Positions 16,133 to 25,229 of a stretch of DNA of 64,000 nt are shown here, piece by piece. Position numbers and translations under genes: made by a program. The stretch spans positions 248,001 to 312,000 of the forward strand of contig JACKNO010000003.1 of assembly GCA_024234815.1 (NCBI GenBank). The letters are read 5' to 3'. Source of the stretch: Pseudomonadales bacterium (GTDB lineage Bacteria; Pseudomonadota; Gammaproteobacteria; Pseudomonadales; Halieaceae). The notes under the pieces were generated by a model. It was not told the origin of the DNA, ran no database searches, and was given only the letters and a program-made list of their open reading frames with translations. The stretch's first letter is position 1. The number at the start of each line of letters is the position of its first letter.

Positions 16133-16947
16133 TCCTCGCCAAATGTGGCGCGCACGGCTTCCATCAGTCCTTCCTGAACATCGATATCATCGCTCAGGGG
16201 CTCCACCAGTGTGGCCTGCGCGGCTTGTGGCGCGGGCATGCCATTGGCGATCAGCGTGGCGCAATAGATCAGTAATCGGGTCGATACTCCCTCCTCGAGG
16301 TCCTGCCCTTTCATGGCGCGTAGACGCACGGCGAGATTGATCAGCGCGGCGCATTGCTGCGCAGGCAAGCCGCTCTCCCGGGCGACGATATCGCGCTCGA
16401 GCTGCGGCGGAGGAAAGTCAAAACTCTTGGCCACAAAGCGCTGTCGGGTACTGGGCTTCAGGGATTTGAGAATATGCTGATAGCCGGGATTGTAGGAAAC
16501 CACCAGCATAAAATTATCGGGCGCCTGCAATAACTCACCGGTCCGCTCCAGTGGCAAAAGGCGGCGATCGTCCGTCAATGGATGCAGAACCACGGTGACA
16601 TCCTTGCGCGCTTCGACCACCTCATCGAGATAGCAGATGCCGCCCTCGCGCACCGCCTGGGTCAGGGGGCCGTCTACCCAACGGGTTTCCCCGCCCTGCA
16701 GAAGATAGCGGCCTGTGAGATCCGCCGCCGTGAGATCATCGTGGCAGGACACGGTAAACAGCGGCCGTTTCAGCTTCGCCGCCATGTGGGCGACGAAGCG
16801 GGTCTTGCCGCAACCGGTAGGACCCTTCAACAGCAAGGGAAGTTGCTGGTGAAATGCCTGCTCAAACAACTCACACTCGTTGCCAACAGCCTGGTAAAAC
16901 GGCACATCCTGTGTTGCCGGCCTGGTCGAGGTAGCCGCGCTTGTCAT
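16129..16947 (-). CDS. norQ: NorQ, MoxR/CbbQ-type AAA+ ATPase
   Basis: A 272-residue AAA+ ATPase that remodels or inserts metal into NO reductase with NorD. Walker A GPTGCGKT and Walker B ICYLDEV are clear, followed by sensor region VVSYNPGYQ and arginine-finger region PSTRQRF, all typical of the NorQ/CbbQ family. The ATG at 16947 is chosen over a GTG 18 bases upstream because AGGAG sits at correct distance before it. It lies 44 bp downstream of norB in the norCBQD operon. Confidence 0.94.
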   Translation of the reverse strand: MTSAATSTRPATQDVPFYQAVGNECELFEQAFHQQLPLLLKGPTGCGKTRFVAHMAAKLKRPLFTVSCHDDLTAADLTGRYLLQGGETRWVDGPLTQAVREGGICYLDEVVEARKDVTVVLHPLTDDRRLLPLERTGELLQAPDNFMLVVSYNPGYQHILKSLKPSTRQRFVAKSFDFPPPQLERDIVARESGLPAQQCAALINLAVRLRAMKGQDLEEGVSTRLLIYCATLIANGMPAPQAAQATLVEPLSDDIDVQEGLMEAVRATFGED

Positions 16948-16991
16948 CGTGATCTCCTGTCGCACAACATTTGCCAGAGACTAGCGGATCA

Positions 16992-18344
16992 CTAGACGGG
17001 CGCTGTTCCCAACTGGCTTTCCGTACTGGCGGAAACCTGTGACTTCGTCGGTCCAAAAATTGCGATGAGGTAAAGGACTGCCGAGATAGCCACCACGACT
17101 CCAGCACCCAGTCGCATATAGTAGAACAACTGCAGCTGATCCTGGACCTCCATGTAGTTCATGCCCAGAACACGCTGCAAATGGGTTTGCACCACGCCTG
17201 CGAAGGTCAGCGTGAAAGTCATGAAACACATGGCCGATGTCATCAGCCAGAAGCTCCACATGTTGAGGATCTGGCTGTACGGCTGCACCCGTCGCAGCTG
17301 CGGCATGGCGTAGGTGATAATCGCCAGCACCGTCATGACATAGGCGCCAAAGAACGCGAGGTGGCCGTGAGCCGCCGTCACCTGGGTGCCGTGGCTGTAG
17401 TAGTTGACGAATGACAGTGTATGCATGAAGCCCCACACGCCTGCGCCGAAAAATGCGAGCGTGGCACTGCCCAGGGTCCATAACATGGCGGCCTTGTTGG
17501 GATGATTCCGCCGGCCTTTCCAGAACATGAAAAACGCGAACATTACCATGGCAAAGAACGGGAGCACTTCCAGAGTTGAGAATATGCTACCCAGTGGCTG
17601 CCAGTACCCCGGCGCACCGATCCAGTAGTAATGGTGCCCGGTTCCGAGCAAGCCCGAGAACAGCGCCAGGCCAATAATGACATAGAGCCATTTTTCGATG
17701 ATTTCCCGGTCCACACCGGTCATTTTTATCAACAGGTAAGCCAGCAGGGAGGCCATGATAAGTTCCCACACGCCTTCCACCCACAGGTGCACGACCCACC
17801 ACCAGTACAGCTTGTCCACCGCGAGATTACCGGGGTTGAAGAAGGCGAATAGCCAGAATACAGCCGCCAGCCAGAGCCCCAGCATCAATACCAGGTTGAT
17901 GGCGGTCTTGCGCCCTTTTACAAGAGTGATGCTGGTATTGTAGAGAAACATCAGGAATGAAACGGTGATCAGAATTTTGCACCAGAATGGCTGCTCAAGA
18001 AATTCCCTGCCCTCGTGAATTCCCAGCTGGTAGCTGAGCAGCGCGCCGGCGCCCGCTACCGCGAAGATCGCCAACTGCAGATAGGCGATCATCGGGCTGT
18101 GAATCTCTGTTTCCGCCTCTTCCGGCATCAGGTAGTAGGTACTGCCCATGAATCCCAGCAGCAGCCAGACGATCAGCAGGTTGGTGTGGCTCATCCGCAT
18201 GATATGAAATGGCATCGCCTCCGACAGGAATTCGGGCATCACGTACACCGTGGCCGCCATGATTCCAAACACGACCTGCAGAGTGAAGAGCGCCATCGCC
18301 ACCACGAAAAACGGATAGGCCACCCGTTGTGTTTCATATTTCAT
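16992..18344 (-). CDS. norB: NorB, nitric oxide reductase large subunit (cNOR)
   Basis: Catalytic subunit of cytochrome c-dependent NO reductase: 2 NO + 2 H+ + 2 e- gives N2O + H2O at a heme b3-FeB centre in the inner membrane. The 450-residue, twelve-helix protein has heme b ligand region HIMRMSHTN (H53), FeB ligands H186, H237 and H238, the essential E190 in HLWVEGVWE, and AAHGHLAFFGAY for the other heme ligands. It lacks the N-terminal quinol-oxidising extension of qNOR, consistent with the separate norC gene 51 bp upstream. Confidence 0.97.
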   Translation of the reverse strand: MKYETQRVAYPFFVVAMALFTLQVVFGIMAATVYVMPEFLSEAMPFHIMRMSHTNLLIVWLLLGFMGSTYYLMPEEAETEIHSPMIAYLQLAIFAVAGAGALLSYQLGIHEGREFLEQPFWCKILITVSFLMFLYNTSITLVKGRKTAINLVLMLGLWLAAVFWLFAFFNPGNLAVDKLYWWWVVHLWVEGVWELIMASLLAYLLIKMTGVDREIIEKWLYVIIGLALFSGLLGTGHHYYWIGAPGYWQPLGSIFSTLEVLPFFAMVMFAFFMFWKGRRNHPNKAAMLWTLGSATLAFFGAGVWGFMHTLSFVNYYSHGTQVTAAHGHLAFFGAYVMTVLAIITYAMPQLRRVQPYSQILNMWSFWLMTSAMCFMTFTLTFAGVVQTHLQRVLGMNYMEVQDQLQLFYYMRLGAGVVVAISAVLYLIAIFGPTKSQVSASTESQLGTAPV

Positions 18345-18395
18345 CGATATGATCCTCTGACAGTAAACTCAAGATGTTGCTTGTTGGATGATTAG

Positions 18396-18848
18396 TTAAC
18401 CCGCTTTATTGGGCGGCCAGTTCTGCGTATTGATGGAGTCAGTCCACTGGAGAAAATCCACCAGCGAATCCAGTTGCTCCTCACTGAGATCGAACTTCGG
18501 CATCACGCGGCGACCGGGCACATTGAGCGGCTGGGCACGGATCCAGCCCTTCAGTCCGGCGCGCGCTCCATCGGGGTTTTCGCGACCACCATAACGGTTC
18601 CATACATTGCCGAGCTCAGGCGCAAAGTAGGCGCCCTCCCCCAGTATGGTGTGACAGTTGATGCAGCTGTTTTCTTCCCAGACATGCTTGCCCTGCAGCA
18701 CACTCTCGGTGAGCGTTGTCTCGTCAGTGGACACATTCTTCATATACCAGTGGGTATGCGCGGTCAGTCCTGCAAAAACAAGAAAGAAGAATATCGAGCC
18801 ACCATAAAAAATGTTGCGTGCCGCTGATCTGGTGAGCGCTTCGGCCAT
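18396..18848 (-). CDS. norC: NorC, cytochrome c subunit of NO reductase
   Basis: A 150-residue membrane-anchored monoheme cytochrome c that passes electrons to NorB. One N-terminal helix (about 14-34) is followed by the heme motif CINCH and a distal Met in RRVMPKFDLSEEQ, the usual NorC layout. The ATG at 18848 is selected because AGGGGAGAG precedes it; the much longer upstream reading frame would lack a signal anchor and would run through the promoter and operator. First gene of norCBQD. Confidence 0.96.
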   Translation of the reverse strand: MAEALTRSAARNIFYGGSIFFFLVFAGLTAHTHWYMKNVSTDETTLTESVLQGKHVWEENSCINCHTILGEGAYFAPELGNVWNRYGGRENPDGARAGLKGWIRAQPLNVPGRRVMPKFDLSEEQLDSLVDFLQWTDSINTQNWPPNKAG

Positions 18849-18920
18849 TGGGTCTCTCCCCTGCTTAAAATAGATAGAGTGTAGTACGCTATTCCGGATC
18901 TGGTCGGTTCGCGAAAAAAG

Positions 18921-18926
18921 AGTATA
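18921..18926 (-). promoter_or_regulatory. Candidate norC -10 box
   Basis: On the minus strand TATACT lies here, immediately after the NsrR-like palindrome; 17 bp upstream is TTAAAT as a weak -35. The same -10 hexamer is found beside the operator of the norEF operon. Confidence 0.45.
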
Positions 18927-18948
18927 ACATGTATATGATATGCATTTA
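18926..18948 (-). promoter_or_regulatory. NsrR-like operator upstream of norC
   Basis: ATGTAT (18929-18934) and ATGCAT (18940-18945) flank a 5-bp centre, the same geometry as the E. coli hmp NsrR site. About 17 of 22 consensus positions match. It lies about 80 bp upstream of norC between candidate -35 and -10 elements, so binding should repress transcription until NO disrupts the NsrR cluster. Confidence 0.6.
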
Positions 18949-19144
18949 ATTAAGTGGCCGCAATACTTCCGCCGGTTAATTGCCTGCCCGATAGTACCAG
19001 CGAAGTCCCTTCGCAGCGCTATCGCCAGTAACTGTCCAACACGCCGCAACAGGGGTGCGATACGCTGACCACACCGTTAAACACTGCGGATACCGGGCCC
19101 GGAAACAGACCGCAACATGGACAACGGGAAGGGAAACCAGGCCC

Positions 19145-20338
19145 TCAGGTGCCAGCCCGGAGACGAACCTCCCGCCGCGGATAGAAGAAATCCATCAGGG
19201 CGTCTTCCTGCGCCATCGCGTCGCTGTAACCGCAGGCAATCAGTTCCCGGCAAAAGTCTCCCTCGAACAACAGGTAGCTGGCCATGCTCGTGCCTCCGCC
19301 CTCGGGCGTGGCGCCGGTCATCCTGAGAAGTCCGCGCATCGCCCGGGGCAAGCTGCCTATGTGCCTCGAGACTACCTCATTAATCTCGATGGAGGGATTG
19401 ATACAGAGGAAGTCCACCAGTTTGAGGTTGCCGGTGGACGCGTGCGGATTCTCGTTGATTACCACGCCCACCAGTTCGTTGATCCGGTTTACATGCTCCA
19501 TATCGTTTTCCAGCGCATCGATAAACGCGCTGTTAAACACGTGACCCACCATTTTTGCCAGGGACGGGGAGTGCTGTTCATGGGATTCCGCAGGTGCCCG
19601 GTTGGGGTTGCCACTGACCCCGACCACGAGGATACGCTCCGCTCCCAGGTGGATGGCGCTGCTGATGGGCGCAACCTGGCGCAGGGCGCCGTCGCCGTAG
19701 TAGGTGTCGCCTATTCTCGTGGCGGGCAGCACCATGGGTATCGCCGATGAAGCCAGCAGATGCTCCACGCCCAGGCGGGTGGCGATGCCGCGGCGCCTGG
19801 ATTGTCGCCACTCGGGCAACACGGTACCGTCGAGGTTGCTCTGGTAAAACGTGACGGACTCGCCGCTGTCATAACTGGAGGCTGTGACACCGATGGCGTC
19901 CAGCAAACCGCCATCCAGGCGCCGCTCCAGGTCGCCAAAATGGATAACGTGCGACAGCAGGTCAGCCAGTGGTTGGTTGTTGAGCAGGGCCAGTGGTTTA
20001 TGCAAACCCCTACCCTGGTGAAAAAGAGAGGCGATCAAACGCAGCACGGCGGCGCACAAATCGCGATAGCCCGCCTTGTACACCTGCTCCACGTGGATGT
20101 TGCTCCAGATCCGCTCGACCTTCTTCACAGCCAGCCGGAAATTGTTGGCCGAGGCCGCCAGCGCCACCGCATTGACCGCTCCGGCCGAGGTGCCCGTAAT
20201 AATGGAAAAGGGATTGTGGGCGCGCTTGGGTAGCAACTCTGCGGCGGCCTTCAGCACACCTACCTGGTAGGCTGCGCGCGCACCTCCACCGGTCAGAACC
20301 AGCGCCGTGCGATCTGCGGCAGGTTGATGATGATTCAT
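19145..20338 (-). CDS. Patatin-like phospholipase family protein
   Basis: Predicted serine acyl hydrolase of 397 residues. It shows the oxyanion-hole motif GGGARAAYQVG (17-27), the nucleophile motif GTSAG (Ser51) and the catalytic DGA (Asp216), so the Ser-Asp dyad is intact. There is no signal peptide, so it should act in the cytoplasm or at the inner membrane, as RssA/YchK-like patatins do. The substrate is unknown. It is separated from norC by about 296 bp that hold the norC promoter, and is divergent from the TonB receptor gene. Confidence 0.9.
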   Translation of the reverse strand: MNHHQPAADRTALVLTGGGARAAYQVGVLKAAAELLPKRAHNPFSIITGTSAGAVNAVALAASANNFRLAVKKVERIWSNIHVEQVYKAGYRDLCAAVLRLIASLFHQGRGLHKPLALLNNQPLADLLSHVIHFGDLERRLDGGLLDAIGVTASSYDSGESVTFYQSNLDGTVLPEWRQSRRRGIATRLGVEHLLASSAIPMVLPATRIGDTYYGDGALRQVAPISSAIHLGAERILVVGVSGNPNRAPAESHEQHSPSLAKMVGHVFNSAFIDALENDMEHVNRINELVGVVINENPHASTGNLKLVDFLCINPSIEINEVVSRHIGSLPRAMRGLLRMTGATPEGGGTSMASYLLFEGDFCRELIACGYSDAMAQEDALMDFFYPRREVRLRAGT

Positions 20339-20562
20339 TGACTCGCTCTCAACTATCCTCCGCAGACTATCACAATGTCGGCAGGGGAAAAGCTCACAGC
20401 GGCAATTAGTACAGATATTCGCGATGAAGGTTCATCCCGTTTCGTAACCCGATTGACCGACTACGCCATGTTTGAGATGCTCAGCCGAGGCTGCGCCAGG
20501 CAGCCGGTTCCGCGCTGCGGGGCACAGGAAACCAACATAACTAATAAAAAGAGGTAGTTTCA

Positions 20563-23286
20563 TTGGCAAGGATTTCGCTGCCTTACGTAAAACATCCGCT
20601 GGCCATAGGACTGCTAACCGTTGCCGGGCTGGGCGCGGTGAATCACGCCTGGGCCCAGCTCGAAGAACTCATCGTCACCGCCCAGAGACGATCGGAGAAC
20701 ATGCAGAATGTGCCGGTCGCCATCACCGCCTTCGACGCCGAGGCGATGACCGCCAGGCAGATCACAACCGTGCAGGACCTGCGCTTCAGCGCACCCAACG
20801 TCAGCTACAGCAAGGGTAATTTCACCGGCAGCAACTTCAAGATACGCGGCATAGGCCAGGACCTGGTGGCGGCTACCGCCGACGCCGGGGTGGGTATTCA
20901 CATAAACGATGTACCCCTGCAGGACCCACGCCTTTACGAGACAGAGTACTACGACATCGACCAGCTCATTGTGTTGCGTGGACCGCAGGGCACCCTGTAC
21001 GGTCGCAACTCCACCGGGGGCGCGGTCAATATGATCACCAGCCGCCCCTCGCTCGAGGAATTCCTTGGCAACGTCGAGGGCCAGTATGGCAACCACGACA
21101 CCAGGCGACTCAAAGGCATGGTGAACATCCCGCTGGGGGACAGCCTGGCGGTGCGCTTTGCCGGTATCAGCCTGCAGCGCGACGGCTACACCAAGAATAT
21201 TGTTACCGACAATGATATTGACGACCGCGATCAGTGGTCCTTGCGCGGCTCGCTGCTGTGGCAACCGACGGACAATACGAGCGTCAACTTCATGGCCTCC
21301 TACTCGGATGAGAACAGCAGCCGCACGCGCAGTCCCAAGCAGCTGTGCCATAACGACCCATCCGCACTGCTGGGCTGCCTGCCCGACAAACTGGCCTACG
21401 ACGCGGTCAACCCGCTGGCCCAGTTGACCGGGATCATCCCCACCCGGCTGGGACCCCTGGCGCCCCAGCCGGGTATTACCAACGATACTTCCGGCGTGCC
21501 CCGGTCACTGCGCAAGGTGGCCGCCGACACCGACCCAAAATACGAGAGCGATGAAACCCTGGCCATCCTGCGCCTGGAACACCAGTTCCAGCGCCACGAA
21601 CTCACCGTGATCACCAGTTACCACGATACGTCCCTGCGCTCGCAACAGGATTACACCATGAACTCCAGTGACGTGGAGTTCTTCCCCTCCCCGTTGCTAG
21701 CCTCGCTGGCGCCCATAACCTACGCCACCTATTTTTCCGATAACAAGCTGCCAATCTCGAAGCCCTCGAAAACCAATACCGGGATCGTCGGCGGCAATAT
21801 CGCCGGCAGCAGCAATTCCCTGGACGGCTTTGACATATCCGCTGCGAATACCGAGCAGTACACTTTCGAAGCCAACCTCGCTTCAAACTACGATGGCCCG
21901 TTCAATTTCATAGCGGGCGTATTCGGGCTGCAGGCCGATATCGACAACGACTACTGGGTGATTTCCAACGGCCTGGACTATTTTTCCGTGGTACTGCCCG
22001 CGGTGCCGGTAGCAGCTGGCGGACTGGTGGGAATAGACGGTGTCGGCTGGGTGAGTCCCAGCTTTCACAACACCACCAAAAACTACGAACTGGAATCAAC
22101 CGCCGCATTCGGTGAAATCTATTACGAGTTGACACAGACGGTGAAGCTCACCACGGGCCTGCGCTACACCCGTGACAAAAAGACGATTCACGATGCCGCT
22201 TACCTGTTTGACATGGACAGCCAGGGGCTGCCCATTGTGCAGGCCTTTGGCGCCGACGAAAATCTCGCGCTGGTCGATCCCGCGCGCAAGGACAACAAGG
22301 AATGGGAGGAGTTTACCGGGCGCATGGTGCTGGACTGGGCGCCGGAGATGCGCTGGACCGACGAGACCCTGTTCTACGGCTCCTACTCCCGCGGCTACAA
22401 GGGCGGCGGTTTCAATCCCGCTTTCGATGCCAGGGAATTCCCCGACACCGCATTGACCTTCAAACCCGAGTTCGTCAACGCATTCGAGATAGGGAGCAAA
22501 AACCTGCTGCTCGACGGCACTTTGCAAGCCAACCTCACCGCGTTCTACTACGACTACAAGGACCTGCAGATCTCGCGCGTCATCAACCGCACCTCCTTTA
22601 ACGAAAACACCGATGCCGAAATCTATGGTCTCGAGTCCGAATTCGTGTTCGCTCCTGACAGCAGCTGGCTGCTCAATGCCAACGTGGCGCTGCTGCAGAC
22701 AGCGATCAGGAACTTCCAGGCCGTGGACACCCGGGACCCCACCCAGGGCAGCAGCGATGCGACCCTGATCAAGGACAATACCAATGCCTCCAACTGTGTC
22801 GTGTTGCACAACGGTGCGGCGGCGCCCGACATGGCGCAACTCAACAGCTGCGTCAGCCCCACCCTCAGCGACGGCAGCCCGCTGCCAGCGCCGTATGAGG
22901 TGACTACCGGGGTGGAGGTGGACCTGAACGGCAATGAGCTCAAGAACTCCCCGTCGACTACCGTCAGCCTGGGCGCGCAGTACACCTGGGACATGGACAG
23001 GGTGGATGTCTCCCTGCGGGTGGATTACTACTGGCAGGACGAGATGTGGGGTCGGGAGTTCAATCGCAGCCCCATCGACAGGATCGACTCTTTCGATGTA
23101 TGGAATGCCCAGGCCACGCTCACCTCGAAGGAAAGCAACTGGTACGTGAATGCGTATATCAAGAACATCACTGACAACGATGCCCTGGCGGGGATGTATG
23201 TCTCAGACCCGTCGTCGGGCCTGTTCACCAATGTATTCCCCATAGAGCCACGCCTCTACGGCATGACCCTGGGCTACAATTTCTGA
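20563..23286 (+). CDS. TonB-dependent outer-membrane receptor
   Basis: A 907-residue outer-membrane transporter powered by TonB. A signal peptide ends about AWA (residue 31). A TonB box-like segment LEELIVTAQRR precedes the plug domain, which has VPVAITAF, VLRGPQGTLYGRNSTGGAVNMIT and GIHINDVPL. The beta-barrel ends in an aromatic residue (LGYNF). The TTG start at 20563 has AAAGAGG 8 bases upstream and no better ATG is available. It belongs to the broad family common in marine gammaproteobacteria and sphingomonads; the ligand cannot be told. Transcribed alone. Confidence 0.92.
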   Translation: MARISLPYVKHPLAIGLLTVAGLGAVNHAWAQLEELIVTAQRRSENMQNVPVAITAFDAEAMTARQITTVQDLRFSAPNVSYSKGNFTGSNFKIRGIGQDLVAATADAGVGIHINDVPLQDPRLYETEYYDIDQLIVLRGPQGTLYGRNSTGGAVNMITSRPSLEEFLGNVEGQYGNHDTRRLKGMVNIPLGDSLAVRFAGISLQRDGYTKNIVTDNDIDDRDQWSLRGSLLWQPTDNTSVNFMASYSDENSSRTRSPKQLCHNDPSALLGCLPDKLAYDAVNPLAQLTGIIPTRLGPLAPQPGITNDTSGVPRSLRKVAADTDPKYESDETLAILRLEHQFQRHELTVITSYHDTSLRSQQDYTMNSSDVEFFPSPLLASLAPITYATYFSDNKLPISKPSKTNTGIVGGNIAGSSNSLDGFDISAANTEQYTFEANLASNYDGPFNFIAGVFGLQADIDNDYWVISNGLDYFSVVLPAVPVAAGGLVGIDGVGWVSPSFHNTTKNYELESTAAFGEIYYELTQTVKLTTGLRYTRDKKTIHDAAYLFDMDSQGLPIVQAFGADENLALVDPARKDNKEWEEFTGRMVLDWAPEMRWTDETLFYGSYSRGYKGGGFNPAFDAREFPDTALTFKPEFVNAFEIGSKNLLLDGTLQANLTAFYYDYKDLQISRVINRTSFNENTDAEIYGLESEFVFAPDSSWLLNANVALLQTAIRNFQAVDTRDPTQGSSDATLIKDNTNASNCVVLHNGAAAPDMAQLNSCVSPTLSDGSPLPAPYEVTTGVEVDLNGNELKNSPSTTVSLGAQYTWDMDRVDVSLRVDYYWQDEMWGREFNRSPIDRIDSFDVWNAQATLTSKESNWYVNAYIKNITDNDALAGMYVSDPSSGLFTNVFPIEPRLYGMTLGYNF

Positions 23287-23291
23287 CAGGC

Positions 23292-23314
23292 CACTCCCCA
23301 CACAGTGGGGAGTG
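23292..23314. terminator. Perfect hairpin between convergent genes
   Basis: CACTCCCCAC and GTGGGGAGTG form a perfect 10-bp GC-rich stem with loop ACA. It lies between the end of the TonB receptor gene (plus) and the stop of the substrate-binding protein gene (minus), so it probably ends transcription in both directions, although T-runs are weak. Confidence 0.7.
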
Positions 23315-23315
23315 C

Positions 23316-24467
23316 TCACTTCATGGGGTAGACCAGTTTGCTCTCTGCGAGCAGGTCGGGTTTTACGAGGCGCCGGTCCTTACCCTGCCACTGCAACAGG
23401 TAATTGCTCTTACCGACCTGGCGGCCATCGGCGTCGACCTTGTAAATGCCGAGCAGCGAGTTGAACACCATGGTGTGCAGTTGCTCCCGCACGGCGGCAT
23501 GATCGGTGGTGCCAGCCAGGCGCACCGCCGCTTCAATGACTTCGCCGCCGGAATAACCCAGCACGGCGTAAGCACCGGGGTTATAACCGTAGAGCTTGCG
23601 ATAGCGGTACGCGAAATCCTGCGCACCGGGCAGCCGGATACCGCGCAACCACTGGGTCACGCCGGATATACCCTCGGCATCAGCGAGCAGTGCCTGACCA
23701 AATTCAGCCAGCGAGGCGGCGACCCCGAATACCAGCATTTGCGGCTTGACCTGCGCTCTTTTCAGTTCGCGCACGAAATCGACCGCCCCGTCGATATAGG
23801 CGATGGCCATTATCACGTCGGCATCGGCTTTGCCAAGACGCTGCACGAGGCCGGGAATATCCGAGACTTCATCTACAGCCTCATTCAGCACGATTTGCAG
23901 CCCCAGTTCCTGCGCCTTGCTTTGCACTCCCGGGACAACATCCCGGGTAAAATCCGTTTCGCGATAAACAATTGCCAGGGTCCTGGCGCCCTCGGCGACA
24001 GCCGCTTCTATGGCGATATCCATGTATCGGGTGGCAGGCGTGTCCAGCCCGACGATATTTTCGTAGCCCTGGGACCAAATTTTCTCGGCGGAAGCGCCGA
24101 GCGTGAGCATGGGGAAATTGTACTGTTCGGCTACCTGGCTGGCCGCCATGGTGATGTCCGAGGAATAGGGACCTACCAGCAGGTCCACCTTGTCCTGCTC
24201 GATCAGTTTCTGGTAGAGCTGCGCGCTGCGCCCGGGGTCGGACCCATCGTCATAATAGACCAGCTCCACGGTGCGACCGAGCAACCTGCCCCGGGCGTTT
24301 ACATCGCCTACCCACATCTGCAGGCCGCGCAGCTGGTTGATGCCAAAATCTTCAAGCGGGCCGGTCAGGGACTGGGTCGTACCAATCCTGATAGGTTCAG
24401 CCGCCTGGACTCCCAGTGCCAGGGAGAAGACGAGGGTACATAAACTAACAAGCAGGTTACGGATCAC
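23316..24467 (-). CDS. Periplasmic substrate-binding protein, Leu/Ile/Val-binding family
   Basis: A 383-residue type I periplasmic binding protein (LivJ/LivK-like; also amide/urea or aromatic acid binders). The signal peptide ends about VQA (residue 22) and is followed by PIRIGTTQSLTGPLEDFG, typical of the family. No permease or ATPase gene lies near, so it may feed a distant ABC transporter or act as a sensor. It follows mlaA by 12 bp and so likely belongs to the hydrolase-mlaA operon. Confidence 0.88.
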   Translation of the reverse strand: MIRNLLVSLCTLVFSLALGVQAAEPIRIGTTQSLTGPLEDFGINQLRGLQMWVGDVNARGRLLGRTVELVYYDDGSDPGRSAQLYQKLIEQDKVDLLVGPYSSDITMAASQVAEQYNFPMLTLGASAEKIWSQGYENIVGLDTPATRYMDIAIEAAVAEGARTLAIVYRETDFTRDVVPGVQSKAQELGLQIVLNEAVDEVSDIPGLVQRLGKADADVIMAIAYIDGAVDFVRELKRAQVKPQMLVFGVAASLAEFGQALLADAEGISGVTQWLRGIRLPGAQDFAYRYRKLYGYNPGAYAVLGYSGGEVIEAAVRLAGTTDHAAVREQLHTMVFNSLLGIYKVDADGRQVGKSNYLLQWQGKDRRLVKPDLLAESKLVYPMK

Positions 24468-24479
24468 AGTGGTCCCCGA

Positions 24480-25229
24480 TTACTTTTCTACGTCAAGTTC
24501 GCGCTTGGTTGAGTACAGCCAACGCACCGTCTGGTATTCGAAAGCAGAACCGGTCTCATAGTACCGGAATGAGGTATGGGCCCGCGTGTCGATGCTGTCA
24601 AACAGGAAGGCGGTAGCCCGCACCGGCTGGGCCAGCAGGTCGCCCTGGATATAGTTTTGCAGCATGTAGTCCGGGAGCATGCCTATACCGTCGCGAACAT
24701 TGGAAGGACCCAGTAATGGAAGGACCAGGTAGGGTCCGGTACCAACTCCCCAGTGGCCGAGCGTCTGTCCAAAATCCTCATCCGGCTTTTCCATACCCAT
24801 GCTGGTCGCCACATCGATAACCCCGAACAGACCGATAGTGCTGTTGACCAGCACCCGTCCCGTACTCTGGAAAAACTTGGTGGGGCTGGCCTGCAAAATG
24901 GAGTTGGCCATGGTGCGCACGTCTCTGAAGTTTTCAAAGAAGTTGTGCACACCGGAGCGCGCAGGCTGGGGCACAACGGCTTCCCACCCCCGCACCACGG
25001 GCAGGAAAATCCACTGGTCGAAATGGTAGTTGAAGTTATAGATGCGCTTGTTCATGCCTTCCCAGGGGTCGTAGACCGAGGTGGGATCAATAGCATCTAC
25101 GGGCACTATCCGGTCGGCCACAAACACCGGCTCCGGGTATGCCGATTCGGGCTTGGGCGGCGCGGAACTGCAGGCCGCGAGAAACAGTACAGCGGTCAGT
25201 AAACTGGCGCGGAGCGCAATGGATTTCAT
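24480..25229 (-). CDS. mlaA: MlaA (VacJ) outer-membrane lipoprotein of phospholipid retrograde transport
   Basis: A 249-residue lipoprotein with lipobox FLAAC (Cys20) and the MlaA core: DPWEGMNKRIYNFN, RDVRTMANSILQ, GMEKPDEDFGQTLGHWGVGTGPYLVLPLLGPSNVRDG. MlaA removes misplaced phospholipids from the outer leaflet of the outer membrane. The inner-membrane MlaFEDB and periplasmic MlaC genes are not in the window. Its start overlaps the stop of the upstream hydrolase gene (TGATG). Confidence 0.95.
   Translation of the reverse strand: MKSIALRASLLTAVLFLAACSSAPPKPESAYPEPVFVADRIVPVDAIDPTSVYDPWEGMNKRIYNFNYHFDQWIFLPVVRGWEAVVPQPARSGVHNFFENFRDVRTMANSILQASPTKFFQSTGRVLVNSTIGLFGVIDVATSMGMEKPDEDFGQTLGHWGVGTGPYLVLPLLGPSNVRDGIGMLPDYMLQNYIQGDLLAQPVRATAFLFDSIDTRAHTSFRYYETGSAFEYQTVRWLYSTKRELDVEK

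Noticed and set aside
18849..19049. 67-residue N-terminal extension of NorC
   Set aside because: It would translate through the NsrR-like site and promoter; the internal ATG at 18848 has a strong ribosome-binding site and starts the usual NorC anchor.
20375..20557. 60-codon plus-strand frame upstream of the TonB receptor
   Set aside because: No ribosome-binding site, no recognisable domain or membrane segment; treated as leader DNA of the receptor gene.
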